DNA of 64,000 nucleotides from Vermamoeba vermiformis (GCA_045837725.1 JBEWZL010000239.1:310001-374000); one strand, 5' to 3'; positions 1 to 12,800 are shown, counted from the first letter of the stretch. Made by a program: numbers and translations. Notes: generated by a model not told the origin, from the sequence alone.

Positions 1-3000
1 TCAAACGCACGTACTCCTAATTTCATGAAATTAATATTCGCCGCGGCATGCATTGTAATTATAGTCACGTACTTGGAGTGCGATGAATTGCTTTTTCCTT
101 AAAAGGAAATAAGGGAAGGAAGTCTTCAGATCTTGTTTAAATTCACCCGTGCATTCGCTATAAAACCTCATTAATAAAAAGTACTATCATAATAATCCCA
201 GACTTACATCATTTCAACGAATGTCTGCACAAAAGGCTCCGTCAGTTCCCAGAAGTCAAATCGTTTGTCGTTGATGAAATCTTGCACGGCCTTGTGTTTG
301 GCGAATTGCGTCAAGAGCGGGTATTTCACTGAACGAGAGTAGTACTCGGTCAACGTCGTGAAGCCGTCGGTCTTGCGCGAGAAAGTAATTTTCTTGCGAC
401 CAGAAATATCAAGGTTCATAATTTGAGAGATGCTAGTCTCGACACTAACAACAGGTCAGTACGGATCCAAGACCGATATGAATTAGTTTGAGCTCAAACT
501 TACGAAGGAGCTGTGACGACGATATCGGCATGTTGTTTTGAGAGCCATTGAGCCAAGAAGGCTGATTTGAGGCTTGAAATCAATCGCGGCATGACCGAGA
601 CCGACAAATGTTGCACGGCACTGAAGGTCAGTGAGGGAGCCAACTACAAGCCCGTTAATATCAAGCAGTATTATTAGATACGATTAAAATACACGTACTC
701 TGTCTCGGCACCGCGCCATTAACAATACAACGAAGAACAAGTCGCGCAATAAGTTGAACTTGTTCTTGACGACTTGGCGGTAAGATCGAGCCAAGAACAC
801 CTCCATCATATCGCTGAAGAATAAGTCGCCAAAACTAGCATTAACGGGAGCATCTATCATTGCGTTAGTCCTTGATCAATAAGATATTAAGAGTGCGTAC
901 CGTTGAGTCGTGAGCTTGTGATCAGATCCAACATTTTGTTCACGGCACGCACGGGGTCTTTAATAGCACGCAATTTCTCGCTGAAAGTAATCATAAATGT
1001 CCTCAGAGCCAATTGCTGTTCTTTAGAGATGCCTTCTTGATCACTACACAAACGATGAGTACGTCGTTAGTACAATACTAAGATCTACGTACCCTGCTCT
1101 GGACAGCAACGCGATCAAGGGCAAAGCTGCTTCAGCCATGTCGACTAAATAATACAAGTCTTCTTCGAACGCAAACAAGGCGCTAGGACCAAGTTGTTGC
1201 GCAACAAAGTGCATGGACGACAAAAGATTCACGACGTCAGCGTTAATTGAAGGCTCGCTAGCGGCAGCAGGGCTACCGAGAGCTTCGAGTACTTGTTCAG
1301 TTGTGTTTGATGCGTACGAGAAGTAAGTTGAAATAGCTTCGACTGAAGAGCACGGTCTCAACACAGACACGCATGACTACGAAGAGAAAAGGTCAATATA
1401 TTATTGCTAAGGAAACAATGGCCAAGAAGGACTTACGCGCTTGACGACCGAGACAAAGCCGCTGTTTGGGTTAACAAATACTCCCAATGGTTGATTCTCA
1501 TCGAGCCAGCATCTAGCGACATTATGAGTACAAACTATCGTGCGTTGATATTGTTAGCTTACCTCAAACAGAACTGCAAGTACCGAGTCCAAATGGAGGC
1601 TTTGAATTGGAACAAGGCCTCGTCAGTCATGTCATCGACTGTCAGCTTTGTAGCGACTTCTTGTTGGACTTCATTGATGACCTCAGTCTTCAAGTTGAAG
1701 ATGTCGCTAGGTTTGTACGTCTGATTTGACTTGGTAAACTGTTCGTAAGCGCGGCACAGAGTGCTGAATGAGAAACGACCGGGCTCGAAGATTTTGTCGA
1801 TGAACACGTCCTAAGCAAAGCTATTAGCTACTATTCAATAATTATATGATATGCACGTACCTCGACGTTAACGAAGACAGCATTATCAAGAACGTCCAAC
1901 TCGTCATTAGGGTCTTCCAATACTGATTGGTTCCACTCGCTCGATTCGTGATCACTGAGCTTTTGTGGCAAGCTAGCGTGTTCAAGGGAGAAGTCTTCTT
2001 CGTCGTCAGAAACGCGACGATAAAGAGCCCAAATGGAGTCGTGAGTCAGTTGAAAATCAACGAGCTCGTCGTTGTCATAGTGCGAAACACCATCGTAGTC
2101 CAATGTGACTTGACCAGTGGTTTGGAACTCGCCAGAGAACGTTTGGAATTGTGATTGTGACTCGAGAGCCAAGAAAAATACGATGCGGAAATGAGCGGGG
2201 TTTCTTCGATCAGCCAAAAATTTCATTGCCTTGCGTTGGACTAATATTAATAGCAATTAGTAAGGCTCGAGACTAAGCCATTTTTGGCTTACTTTGGGCA
2301 GGCTCTTGGTTCTCCCAGCTCTCGGCCATGAGTGTCAATGAAGTGACCAAGGCTTTTTTGCGCACAGACCAGACACGCAGTTTATCAGTGCTCAAAGCAA
2401 AGATGAACACATCGTCGCCATAACCGTGCACGGCCAAATGCTCCACGTAGTTGCTGTGAGACCTGTCATAAAACCACGTGTCAGAAAATGTCTCACTTTA
2501 AATGTCAACAATGACAAGTGTCATACTTGGACAAAGCAGCGGGCAACAATCCGTTCCAAAGTTTCTTGATCACAGAGGCTTCTTTGAGCTCCATTTCAGC
2601 GTGCACTAGTTGTCCGCTGACGTGGCCAATGTCGTCCATTTCCACGCACACGACAGTGCCGCCATTGCAGCCCAAGACAACAGTGTTCTGATTGATGACA
2701 CACAACGTCGCAGGTGTCAAATGTCTGCACACCGAGGGCACGATGTGCTCGGGGGCTGTGAGCCAGTCCAACGAAGTTTGAGCGAAAATAGAGTCGTATA
2801 TTTGTTCGTTATCAAATTGAAGCTAGAAGAGTAAGGTTAACCAGATCCGCATTATAGTAAGTGTTTGTTAGTCTACGTACTGCTTGGTTCAATGAGTCAG
2901 GGTGTGTGAATACAAATCTGAAAACTTTGTTGTTATCTGTTGCCACGAATATTACTACACAACGTTGACTTCTATTTGTGACTTCAAAAAATGCTACATC

Positions 3001-3511
3001 TGGGATTATATTATGGCCAAATCGTATTCTAAAATAAGATTAATTAATAAATAGTATGATAAATATTTCTAAGCTAATACCTTATAGCATTTCCTCTCAG
3101 TTTGAGATCAAACGAGACTTCACAAAGATCCAAAGAGTCGCCATAAACACGCCTAATTTTTATTAATTAATATATCCAGATATTATTACATTATTAGCAA
3201 ATTATTGCTCGGGCGTGTATCGAAAAGTTATAATTTTTTCGCAACGATAAATAAAATATCCAAGGACACTTGGTAACCCCAAATAGCCCGCTAATATTTA
3301 TATAAAATAGTAATATTATTTACCAAATAATTGATCGATTTCTAGTCCATGGCGAGTTGCTTCGGTAGTAAAATCCTGATCCAAACTCTCTGATATTTTC
3401 ATTAACTAATGGTGCGTCAGATGGCAGACTAAATTCCCTCCAATCGCCCACTGCTTCAAATGGAGGCAAATTAACCTCTTTATAAATCCCAGTTCCTCTT
3501 TCTGTCGTCAT
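1..3511 (-). CDS. NUP160: NUP160/Nup120-like nucleoporin (3' end outside window)
   Basis: Scaffold nucleoporin of the Y (Nup107-160) complex at the nuclear envelope. At least ten exons can be followed. The first exon (3511 to about 3323) joins in phase to RVYGDSLDLCEVSFDLKL, which matches the start of the Nup160 beta-propeller. Then come VVIFVATDNNKVFRFVFTHP (about 2900-3000), KKLWNGLLP (about 2550) and DDVFIFALSTDKLRVWS (about 2430), the family's most recognisable propeller block. Downstream exons are helical, as expected for the Nup160 stack. Exons at 204-419 and about 77-160 keep open frames with GTAAGT or GTACGT donors, and a further exon begins near position 17, so the gene continues past position 1. 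An in-frame TTG extension to 3577 exists, but the first ATG is at 3509-3511. Identity rests on the propeller motifs; confidence is good for the family, lower for each 3' exon edge. Confidence 0.8.
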
Positions 3512-3577
3512 CCTCAGCTTGGTGGGTGGATCTGCAATCGAGCAATACACTATTCGAGCTATAAAAATATATAACAA

Positions 3578-4056
3578 CTCGGTGATAACAGGACAGTAGT
3601 GTTTTGCTCGAACTGAAGTACGAACAAAATGGAAAACAAATATTTAATTTTTTAAATAACCAGATTTCATTTTGTTTCCGCTCCCCCTCGTGCTATTCCC
3701 GTAATATTGATAGTTCAGGCAAAAGTACACCTGTAGATAATAAATCGCGAATTAGAAGGTTAAGCACCTAAACCCTCGGATGACGTTCAATCCGTGGATC
3801 AACCGGCCAAGCTGGCTCGAGCCTCCAATATTCTCAATCGTAATACTGAACATACGGCAACAAGACAACATGAAAGAATAATGTTCTGTTTGCCAGAAAA
3901 CGATTTGTTGAAAGGAATTCATTTCCCGCGCAAAAATTCAAAAGGCATAACGGCTAGTTTGGAAAATAAAACCAAAAAATCTTATTTTGGGCAGTTCGAA
4001 ACAGTCCGATTAGCCACTGCTCGTTGTAGCATATTACTAAATATTTGTATATTATA
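3578..4056. promoter_or_regulatory. Divergent promoter NUP160 / cyclin B with E2F-, CHR- and Myb-like sites
   Basis: This 479-bp region separates two genes transcribed away from each other. Within 32 bp, 104-135 bp upstream of the cyclin ATG, lie TTTCCCGCGC (3922-3931, a perfect E2F consensus), TTCAAA (3937-3942, reverse complement of the CHR element TTTGAA) and TAACGG (3948-3953, matching the Myb consensus YAACNG). These are the element types bound by E2F/DREAM and Myb-MuvB complexes at mitotic cyclin genes in animals. The motifs are seen directly; their function here is inferred. Confidence 0.5.
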
Positions 4057-5605
4057 ATGTCCTTATTATCCAACAAGACTCGAGTCCTCGGGGCCGCATC
4101 CACTACTCGCGTGGTCTCAGCCAAGCCAATCAATGATGAAAATGTTGGCATTGGCAACGGAGCCAAGCGTGTTGCTACCCGCAGTGCTGCTCCCCTGCAA
4201 AACATCACTAACTTGTCGAAGGATCAAACCAAGAAGCCCGTCTTGAAGGTACAGTGATGATTCATTTTCAAATCCAGCGCTAAAATAAATTCAAAAATAA
4301 ATTATTAATTAATTCAATATTTAGCCCCTCGGCACTTCAACCTCCACTGGCTTGTCTGCCAAAACCAGCCAATCCTCAGCCTCAACATCTGCTGCAGCCA
4401 GCAACAGAGTTCGTGTTTTTGGTAAACCCGTTACTCAATCAAATGCCTTGAAGCCCAAGAGTGTCAAGCCCCTCGCCACGACCAGTGCTATTGCCGCTCC
4501 TCGTCAGAGCGAGCATAATAACCTCATTACTCCCATGTCGATCGGATTTGGTGAAGATATTATGGATAAGGAGAACGTTGAGCCAATGTTGATTGATGAG
4601 ATGGAAGAGGACTTCTTGGAAGAAGCTGATGATATTGATTATGGTGATAGAGACGACCCTCAATGCGTTACTGAATACGTGAACCAAATCTACGAGTACC
4701 TTCGAGAAAAAGAGGCAAGTTCACGTTAAATACCGCAAAAACATTAGTAATATACTGTTGCCCACGCAGTGGCTATATTTTAAATTTTAACATAAGGCGG
4801 GAAAGTTTCTAACGACTAGTTTTCCGGATGTAGATGCGTGATGCTGTTCTTCCTAGCTTCATGACCAACCAGATCGATGTCAACGAAAAGATGCGCGGTA
4901 TCTTGATCGATTGGCTCGCGGAAGTTCACTTAAAGTTCAATCTGCTGCCTGAAACTTATTTCTTGGCTTGCAACATTTTGGATCACTACCTTAGCGTTGC
5001 TCAAGTTGCCCGAAGCCAACTTCAACTCGTTGGTGTTACTTCTATGCTTATTGCGTCCAAGTACGAGGAGATCTACCCTCCTGAAGTCAACGACTACGTC
5101 TTCGTCACTGACAACACTTACACTCGTGACGAGATCCTCGAGAAGGAAGGAGAGATTCTCAACACTCTTAACTTCAACTTGACCTACCCCTCTATGCTCC
5201 ACTTCTTGCGCCGCTTCAGCAAGGCTGGTCAATCTGACTACCTGACACACACTCTTTGCAAGTACCTAATCGAGTTGAGCACTTTGGACGTCAAGATGTA
5301 CAAGTACTTGCCCTCTCAAATCGCAGCTGCCGCAGTCTACCTCTCACGCAAGATGGTTGGCGTTCCTAGCTGGGTAAGTTGTCTTTAAAACGAATCTGCA
5401 TCCGAAATTGGTCGCTAATATTAGTTAACAGAACTCTACCCTCCAGAAGTACTCTACCTATTCTGAAGAAGGTATCAAGCCCTGCGCCATTGCCTTGAAC
5501 GATTTGCTGAAGAAGATGCAGAGCTCCACTTTGCAATCCGTCATCCGCAAGTACTCGCACAAGAAGTTCGGTTGCGTCGCTCAAATCGAATTGATCGATA
5601 TCTAA
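4057..5605 (+). CDS. B-type mitotic cyclin
   Basis: Regulatory subunit of CDK1, driving entry into mitosis. Four exons were checked: 4057-4248, 4325-4714, 4834-5373 and 5432-5605. The cyclin box begins with MRGILIDWLAEVHLKFNLLP, the B-type cyclin signature, and the C-terminal cyclin fold ends in KKFGCVAQIELIDI. The N-terminal tail has a KEN box (MDKENVEP) and a degenerate destruction-box-like APLQNITN, so APC/C-dependent destruction is expected. The start at 4057 is the first ATG that leaves no odd hydrophobic leader. Intron 2 (4715-4833) uses a GC donor (GCAAGT) with a normal AG acceptor; this join restores the expected EYLREKE-MRDAVLPSF alignment. Upstream cell-cycle elements support periodic expression. 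Confidence 0.93.
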
Positions 5606-5838
5606 ACGATGCAACGTGCTTCAGTGGCACCATATTTATAAATAGCCCGATGTGCTTCTTTGGTCAGTTAGGATCTGACGCAAGAAGAACTTCGATTTTG
5701 TACAGTAATAAAACAACCCTTCGAAATACATTGGCATCCTATCCTAAGTACCTACAATATACAGTAGCGTGTAGTATTAATGCTAAGAGTATTATTTCGT
5801 GGCGAGTAAGGGTTAGCGAGATCCGATCGACCTATCGT

Positions 5839-7018
5839 TTATTTGTTGTGGAGCTGATAGCCCTTCAAGGTATTCTGTAATAACATAGCAATAGTCATGG
5901 GACCAACACCTCCAGGAACAGGGGTAATTCGTCCAGCAACTTCGTGTACACCTTGGTAGTCCACATCTCCAACAAGACGATAGCCATTAGGACGAGTAGC
6001 GTCGTCGATAGAGTTGATACCGACGTCAATAACAACAGCGCCTGGCTTAACCCAATCTTTCTTAACCTATTATAGCAAATAAGGTATTAATTAGAATTTT
6101 TGTAACGAGTTTGAATCCGGATGCGGGTTTGGACTTACCATTTGGGCTTTGCCAACGGCAGCGACGATAATATCAGCTTGACGCACCATATCAGGCAAGT
6201 TCTCAGTTCGAGAATGGCAAACAGTGACAGTAGCGCTCTCTTGCAAAAGCAACAAAGCCATCGGAACACCGACAATGTTAGATCTGCCCAAAACTACGGC
6301 GTGCTTGCCAGCAACGGGTATATTCAATCTCTTAAGGAGTTCCATGCAGCCCTTAGGAGTGCAGGGAACAAATTTGGCTTCGTGTCCTTTCAACGCGATC
6401 GCACCTTTAGAACACAAAAAAAGTATTAGCTCAGATATTAATAGTTACGGCTAATAATTATAAATATATATAATATTAAATAAATATTTACCAATATTTT
6501 CGGGGTGGAAGCCATCGACGTCCTTTGCGGGATCTACAGTCAATAAAACAGTCTTCTCATTTACGTGGGCAGGCAATGGTAACTGAACCAAGATACCGTC
6601 GACATTTGCATCGGCATTGAGCTCCTTAACTATTTAAAATTGTTACTAAGGTCCGGCTCGAGCCGCATAGATCCAACAGAAAAATTAATTGAAAAATTTT
6701 CCGACAATAACAAAAATATCTTCGTAATTAATTATGTTAAATATTATTAATATTTTACCAACCTGCATTAATAATATCGTCTTGCGTGCATTGATCTCCT
6801 AATTTTTTCAATACAAAGTGGATGCCAGCTTCTACGCAAGCTTTCTGTTTCATATTTACATAAGTAGTCGAGTCTTTACGATCTCCAACGAGAATAACAC
6901 CAATTCCTGGAACTCGTTTGCCGGCTGCCTTCAGACTTTCGACTTCTTTCTTGATTTCAGCACGGATCTGACCGCCAATAGCCACACCGTCAATTCGCTT
7001 AGGATCTACTTCGGCCAT
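5839..7018 (-). CDS. MTHFD: Methylenetetrahydrofolate dehydrogenase/cyclohydrolase (FolD/MTHFD1-2 type)
   Basis: Bifunctional one-carbon enzyme: it oxidises 5,10-methylene-THF and hydrolyses 5,10-methenyl-THF to 10-formyl-THF. Visible motifs are the catalytic YVNMK (Tyr and Lys of the family's YxxxK), [11 protein letters not shown] (signature 1), GRSNIVGVP of the Rossmann domain, and [13 protein letters not shown] (signature 2). Length is that of a monofunctional FolD-like protein, with no formyl-THF synthetase domain. Four exons; exon 1 is 6763-7018 and joins in phase to [12 protein letters not shown]. There is no obvious presequence before [11 protein letters not shown], so it is probably cytosolic. 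It is divergently transcribed from the next gene with 160 bp between starts. Confidence 0.95.
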
Positions 7019-7178
7019 ATTTATATTATGAGGCTTTTGTGGTTGTTTGTAATATTTAGATTGAATATTTTGCAAAGAGATGATTTTTAATGAACGGGAA
7101 TTATGCGGTGTCAAAATTCCCTTGCAAATTGTTGTTCTGATATTGCTTAACCTAGTATATATTGTACATAATAGCATC

Positions 7179-9311
7179 ATGCTTCGTAATGTAATTCGGA
7201 GCGTTTCAAAAGTTGGGTCGCAGATTCGATCGACTTCCAGGTTGTTTGTAGTTAAAACGTCAAAGCAAAATAGACGAAAATATTCGACAGATAACGAAGT
7301 AAATGATAATGAACAAGTAGGCCCGCCTAAAAATGCATCTGCGGAGGATTTAGAGCAATGGATGAAAAGTAGACCTGTTGCCAAGAACGTAAGTTCCCTA
7401 AAATTTCAAAAATATTTTATTTTTATTTTTTGCGTACTATAAACTACTAATATTGGGCAAATTTGTCTTGACAGCCTTATTGAAAATTAAAAATAATGTT
7501 TGTCGTTGGTGATCTCACTTTGATTTTCATACAACATTACACAATGAGATTATTTTGGTACTAAAAATTAAATTGTAGAGAAAGGTATTGATTGTAGGAA
7601 CAGACATTGGCGCGTTCACTCTGGGTAAGTAACAAATGATGGATCAAGTTTAATCGCTAATTTTTATTAACGTAGCCTTGAGTTTGCAAGCAAAAGGAAT
7701 TAAACCGGATTTTATTGACCCTAAGGGAGACTATTTAAGTTTTTTCGAAGGTAAATCGGTTCGTACAATTCAAATCAAAATTTTGCTGATCTGTTCTACT
7801 TTTTGCTATTAGAGAAAGGAGCCTTTATTTCAGTGAATACTGCAAAGGTATTGGACGATTTAGGCCTGTTTTCTGAAGTCGAAAAATTCTGTAAGTAGTC
7901 TTATTGAATTATACTAAGCCGAGTTCTAATATCAAAAACATAGCTGCTCCGATTGATGGCTGGTACAGAATGGACAGTCAAGGCAATCCATTTGGCGGAA
8001 TTAATTACAATCATTTCACTATGGTCCACAAATATAGAACATACGGCGTTGAATTGCGAAGGTTATATCAAGTAAGAAATTTAGTTTTGAAATCAATGTG
8101 AGGAGGGTACTTTTAACGCATGTAGTTCTTAGAGGCAAAACTTGGCGAAGGTCCTATGCCTATCCATATAAAGAAGGGGGTGAACTTAATTAAGGCCGAT
8201 AGAAAAATAGCTGAAAGAAAAAATTTGCCTGCAAAACCAGTGCTCGAAACAACGCTGTCCAACGGTGAAATGAAATATTACGACGTTGTTGTGGCAGCCG
8301 ATGGACCTCATTCAAGCGTAAGAATATGAATATATATAAGACATTACTATCATATATCGTACTGTGTGTATAACACGTGCATTTCAGACCCGTCAATTGT
8401 TGGTGGATCCGAAGAAATTTTTGGTGTTCCCGTACTGCGGCAGATGGAACATTATTATCAACAGACCACCTACAGTGCCTGCTGGAATAGCGTTTGAAAT
8501 GTGGGGCAATGGCAAGCGAGTCGGTGTACATCCAGTTGCAGATGATAAGTTGTACGTGTGGGGCACCTATCGTATTCCTAATGACAAGAGCGAGTACCAT
8601 CGTCGTACAATTGCAACGCAATTCATCAGCCATTACAACGATTTTGGAGGATATTTCCCTGCTATTGCTGAAGAGATGCAAAAGGTACGGCGGAAGATCT
8701 GTACTTTAGGATCTTGATCTGACAGAGTTTTATCCTATTTTAGAAAGTTAACTGCATCGAAGACAAGTTGTTTGATGTGCGAGGCGCTATGATTGCGAAT
8801 AATACAGTTGTTATTGGAGAAGCATCGCATTGTCTAGTACCAGTCTTTAACGGTCAAGTACGTAGATCTATTTCGTATTCGGCTAAATACTAAAAATACG
8901 TGTACTTATAAATTCTTAGAATTTAGCGTTGTCTGCGGAAGACGGAAGAATTCTCGGAGAAGTGTTGAGTTTAGGACGTAAGTTGATCCGGTTTGATCTG
9001 CATCTTTACGACACTTTTTGTACTTTCTATTGATACTCATATACATATTTACTATAATAGGCCTATCATTCCCTCAAGCACAAAATGCATATTCATTTGT
9101 ACGAAGACCGCGTGTTCAGATCATTCAAAAAGAAGCGACCAAGTGGGGTCTGATCGCACAACGAACTTTAAGTCCGTTCCGATTAAAAATTCGCGATTTT
9201 ATGCTCAAATGGTCTAGCTCATCGTCTGCCATGTCTAAGCTTGAACACCGAATGTTGGGCTATGATAAGACTTTGCTAAAGGAGCTGGCTAAGACGCCTC
9301 CAAAACAATAA
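7179..9311 (+). CDS. Mitochondrial FAD-dependent monooxygenase-like protein (UbiH/PHBH fold)
   Basis: Flavoprotein hydroxylase-fold protein. The first ~35 residues (MLRNVIRSVSKVGSQIRSTS onwards) are Arg/Ser-rich and nearly free of acidic residues, a typical mitochondrial presequence. After a linker comes VLIVGTDIGAFTLALSL, the N-terminal Rossmann motif, with GTDIGA in place of GxGxxG. VVVAADGPHSS corresponds to the DG motif, and GEASHCLVPVFNGQN to the second FAD motif (usually GDAAH..P..GQG). The GEASH form replaces the Asp that contacts the FAD ribose by Glu. About nine exons with short introns. It could be a Coq6-like, kynurenine or salicylate-type hydroxylase, but the substrate cannot be read from sequence. 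The altered motifs leave open whether it is catalytically active. Confidence 0.8.
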
Positions 9312-9486
9312 AAACTCATTCAGCGAACAAAACTAAAAACTTATAGCTCGCCTTATTATTCATAACGTATCCTTGAGTTATTTTTTGGTACAAAATGTCT
9401 TTAGTCAGTGTCTTTTTATGGATATTTATTAGGTTGGTTCTTCATTAAATTTTTAGCAATTACAATTTTCGAACACAACAGCACAA

Positions 9487-9717
9487 ATGAATATCTACCT
9501 TAAAACTATCACGAATAAAACAATGCCGTTTAAGGTCCAGCCTACAGACACGCTAAAGATGTTGCAACAGCAGCTGGAAGAAAGAGAAGGCTTGCCTCCA
9601 CAGTACGCCAGAATGATTTACAATGGCAAACGAATGGACGATCCTGAAAAAACTATGGAAGACTACGGACTAAAAGAAGATGCTGTTGTGCATATTATGG
9701 CGGGCGGAGGAAAATAA
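9487..9717 (+). CDS. Ubiquitin-like protein, single domain, C-terminus GGGK
   Basis: A 76-residue intronless beta-grasp protein that aligns end to end with ubiquitin: MNIYLKTITNKT at the start (ubiquitin MQIFVKTLTGKT), EGLPPQYARMIYNGKRM in the middle, and LKEDAVVHIM at the last strand. The usual LRLRGG tail is replaced by MAGGGK, so a Gly-Gly would be exposed only after removal of the final residue(s). It is a single unit, not a polyubiquitin, and not a ribosomal fusion. A conjugated modifier or a ubiquitin-fold protein that is not conjugated are both possible. Conjugation is unproven. Confidence 0.85.
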   Translation: MNIYLKTITNKTMPFKVQPTDTLKMLQQQLEEREGLPPQYARMIYNGKRMDDPEKTMEDYGLKEDAVVHIMAGGGK

Positions 9718-9826
9718 ATTATTCAAATTTAATTTTAATTTTGCAACCTTTAATTACTAGTTAACGATATCTTAGCGTCATTTAATGATACATGCTATTT
9801 ATTCTAGAAAAAAGATCTTGTTATTT

Positions 9827-12800
9827 TTACAAGTCAGCGAACGGATCGTGTTGGGTCGGATTCGCCGGTGTGAACGTTAACTTTTGATTTTGCTGTTGTG
9901 CTTGCGCGTTATATTGGAACTGTGCCGAGCTGTTGCTGCTCAAGAAATCAAAGTCATTGTTCTGCGAGAACTGCACTTGGAACGTCGGTTGCTGTTGCTG
10001 CGCGAAAAACTGATTTTGTTGCATTTGATTGAAGTTATTGCCAGCGTTATTATACATCATAGGGCTAGGCTGTTGAGGTTGCTGATAATTTCCAAACGCC
10101 ATAGGGTTCTGTTGGAAGTTAATGCCCATCAACGGATTGTTATTGTTAATGTTCATGTTGTTCGGTGACGGTGCCATAGCAACTTGTGGCCTATTGTCCA
10201 AAGACAGGTTCACTAACTGACCGCTGAGCAAGTTGTCAGACGATTGTACTCGGTGGCCAGTCGGTGTTCGACGGCCGCTGCGTGGAGATTTCGGCGAGGG
10301 TTGAGAGTTGAAGGCCAACGAATCATCGCCCTTCCACTCTTTGTACTCATACTTGGATCTGATAAATCTCTCCAAGTCACTACAAGATCGTTATTAGTAT
10401 ATCGTACTAGAGCATATTAAATCGACATACGTTTGGTTGCTGTTCTTATTGGGCTTGTTGTACGTTGACGGCAATTTAGCTTCCCATACAAGTTTGGCAC
10501 GTGCGTTGCCGATAGCAGCCACAGTCTAAATAATACAACGTATTAATATCACATATCTCTTATTGACGTGAGTGTGTACCTCAACTTGTTTCGGGGTCCA
10601 GACGTCCAGTTCAGTGGAGCGTACTTGCGAGATGTGAGTGCCAAGACCTCGGTGCACACCAGCACATCTGTAGCAAATGAAGATTCCCAAGTTGATTGAG
10701 GCCCACGTAGGATCTAATAGCAGTACAATCAGTATAATTGGTATCGATATAAGTATTCGTTAAGTGCTTACTCTTATCACTACATTCGGCGCAGTGGTCG
10801 TTGCCAGGTTCCTTGAGCAGTTGCGTCAAAGTGACAGCATTCTCTTCATTGCCCTTAACATCCTTCAATCGCTCTTCAGCTGAGAGGCCGGCTGATTTTC
10901 TCAAGTCGGTCGGGGTGTGCAAGTTAGAATTACTCGAGGACGAAGCCATTGGTGGTGACACCTGCAAGTTGATTGGCATGGCGGCTCGTTTCTCTGTTAT
11001 ATATACATATGAGTATTGCGTTCGTGACACTCGTTTAATTATATTAGAAGGTACCTTTAAAGCCTGAGAAGTCGTCACTGTTGACACCTTTAACGTGACG
11101 AGTGGTGCGTCGTGCAGGAGGTGGAGTGAGCACCAGTGATTGAGTGAGTGAAGGTGATTGGTGCACTTGTTGGGCTTGCAATTGACCGTTCCAGCTGGCG
11201 GGTTGAGGAGGCGAATTGGCAGGGATTATCTAAAGTGACACGTGTCAATCAGAGTACTCTGTAGCATACACATTACGAGCTGGGCTTACCAATTGAGTTT
11301 GGGGTTGTAAAGACTGTTGGGGCTGAGGCTGTTGTACAAACGGTGGCTGGACATTAGCTGGTCTTGGTGAGAACACGAGGTGGTAAAGTCGCAACATCTC
11401 AATGTCGTCTTTGTCTTTCTTATCGTAGATAGCCAAGCGAGGAAGAGCGTTGATTGGTTCGTTCATCGCATAGACCTCGGGATTAATGGACTTGGGCAAG
11501 CCGGTCGCAGAAGCAGCGTTCAGGTCAGGAACTTCAGCCAAGTTAGGAATGTCAATGGTCATGGCTGACACGAAGACCTCCTTGGACTTCATAAAGAACA
11601 CGCGCATAGTTTTGTACAAGACTGAGTATCGATCGATTTGTTCAGTGAAATCCACGCCGGTGGCTAAAACATTGTTAGTCACGTGACACCTTTCACAACC
11701 AAAATCTACGTACCCTGAAGCTTCTTCAAACTGTATTGAGTGACTAAATAGACAGAGTAGGTCTCGTTCAATAGGGGCAACAAGCAGCTGTGAATAGCTT
11801 CAGTAGTGTTGAGATCGAAGTGCGTGTCCAAGAGGTGTTGCAGCACACCAAGCACGGCTTCCCAAAGGTTCAATAACTCGCCCAAAACTGATCGTCTAAT
11901 GGGCGATGACGAGCCACCAATCTTCAGCTTTTTGTTTTGTTCACGAAGAGACTTAATGTAATAGTCAAGCGACAAGTTGCCTTCGTACGGCGTGTAGTTC
12001 TCGGAGAACGTAATCTTTTGCAAAATCAAGTTCAAATACTTCACAACAAGGGCCGACAGTTCTAATACGGAATTGTTAAGTATCGCGTTATTATTCAATT
12101 AATGATGTGTACCAGTTCTGTTTTGTTGCCAGATAGTGAGCAGTGTGCCGAAGAAAGGTTCACGTGCGATGGTCTCTTGCAGGACCTTAGGCGAGCCTTC
12201 TTGAATGAGACTGTGCACGACAATGAGTGACTTCAAGCACACTAAGGGGTCTTTCTTCGAAGGCAATCGTTCCATAATTTTGTACAATTCTCCTTGGGCG
12301 TAGTCTCGTTTCCAAGTCTCCAAAATAATTTCTAGTAAATGGTTAGTAACGAATAATTGCTTTAAAGGTCTATACTTACGTCTTAGAATCTTTCGAGTCG
12401 GAGGGGTGCTATGATCACAAGTAGCTTTCTCAATCAAATTGGACATTCTCGTTGCATCGAACAACATCGCGCCATAATCCGCATTCGAGTCACTGCTAGA
12501 ACGACGGTGACTGCCCCAATCTTCACTGGCGCGCAGGACTTGTGGCGAGGGTATTGCCGAGGCCGGCGTGGAGACGTTGTTGTGAGGTGAAGGCATTGCA
12601 GTTTGATTGGCGTATTGGTTGAGCAAGACCTCTTTTAAGAAAGTTGGACTTTCTGAGTGCGAGACAGAACGTCTATTGTGAGGTATTAATATACGTTACT
12701 ATATCATACAAACGGATGATAATTTACCTGTGGGAGCTTCTCGGCTTCAGCGAGGCTTGCACGGGTTGTGAGGGCTGCAAGACATTTACAGGCGTAGAAT

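Noticed and set aside
3794-4057. 87-codon plus-strand ORF before cyclin B
   Set aside because: It overlaps the promoter elements and the cyclin start in another frame, with no recognisable domain.
6755-7384. 209-codon minus-strand ORF extending MTHFD upstream
   Set aside because: The extension before [11 protein letters not shown] is unlike the family and overlaps the divergent gene's coding start.
8190-8681. 163-codon minus-strand ORF
   Set aside because: Antisense to FAD monooxygenase exons whose motifs are clear on the plus strand.
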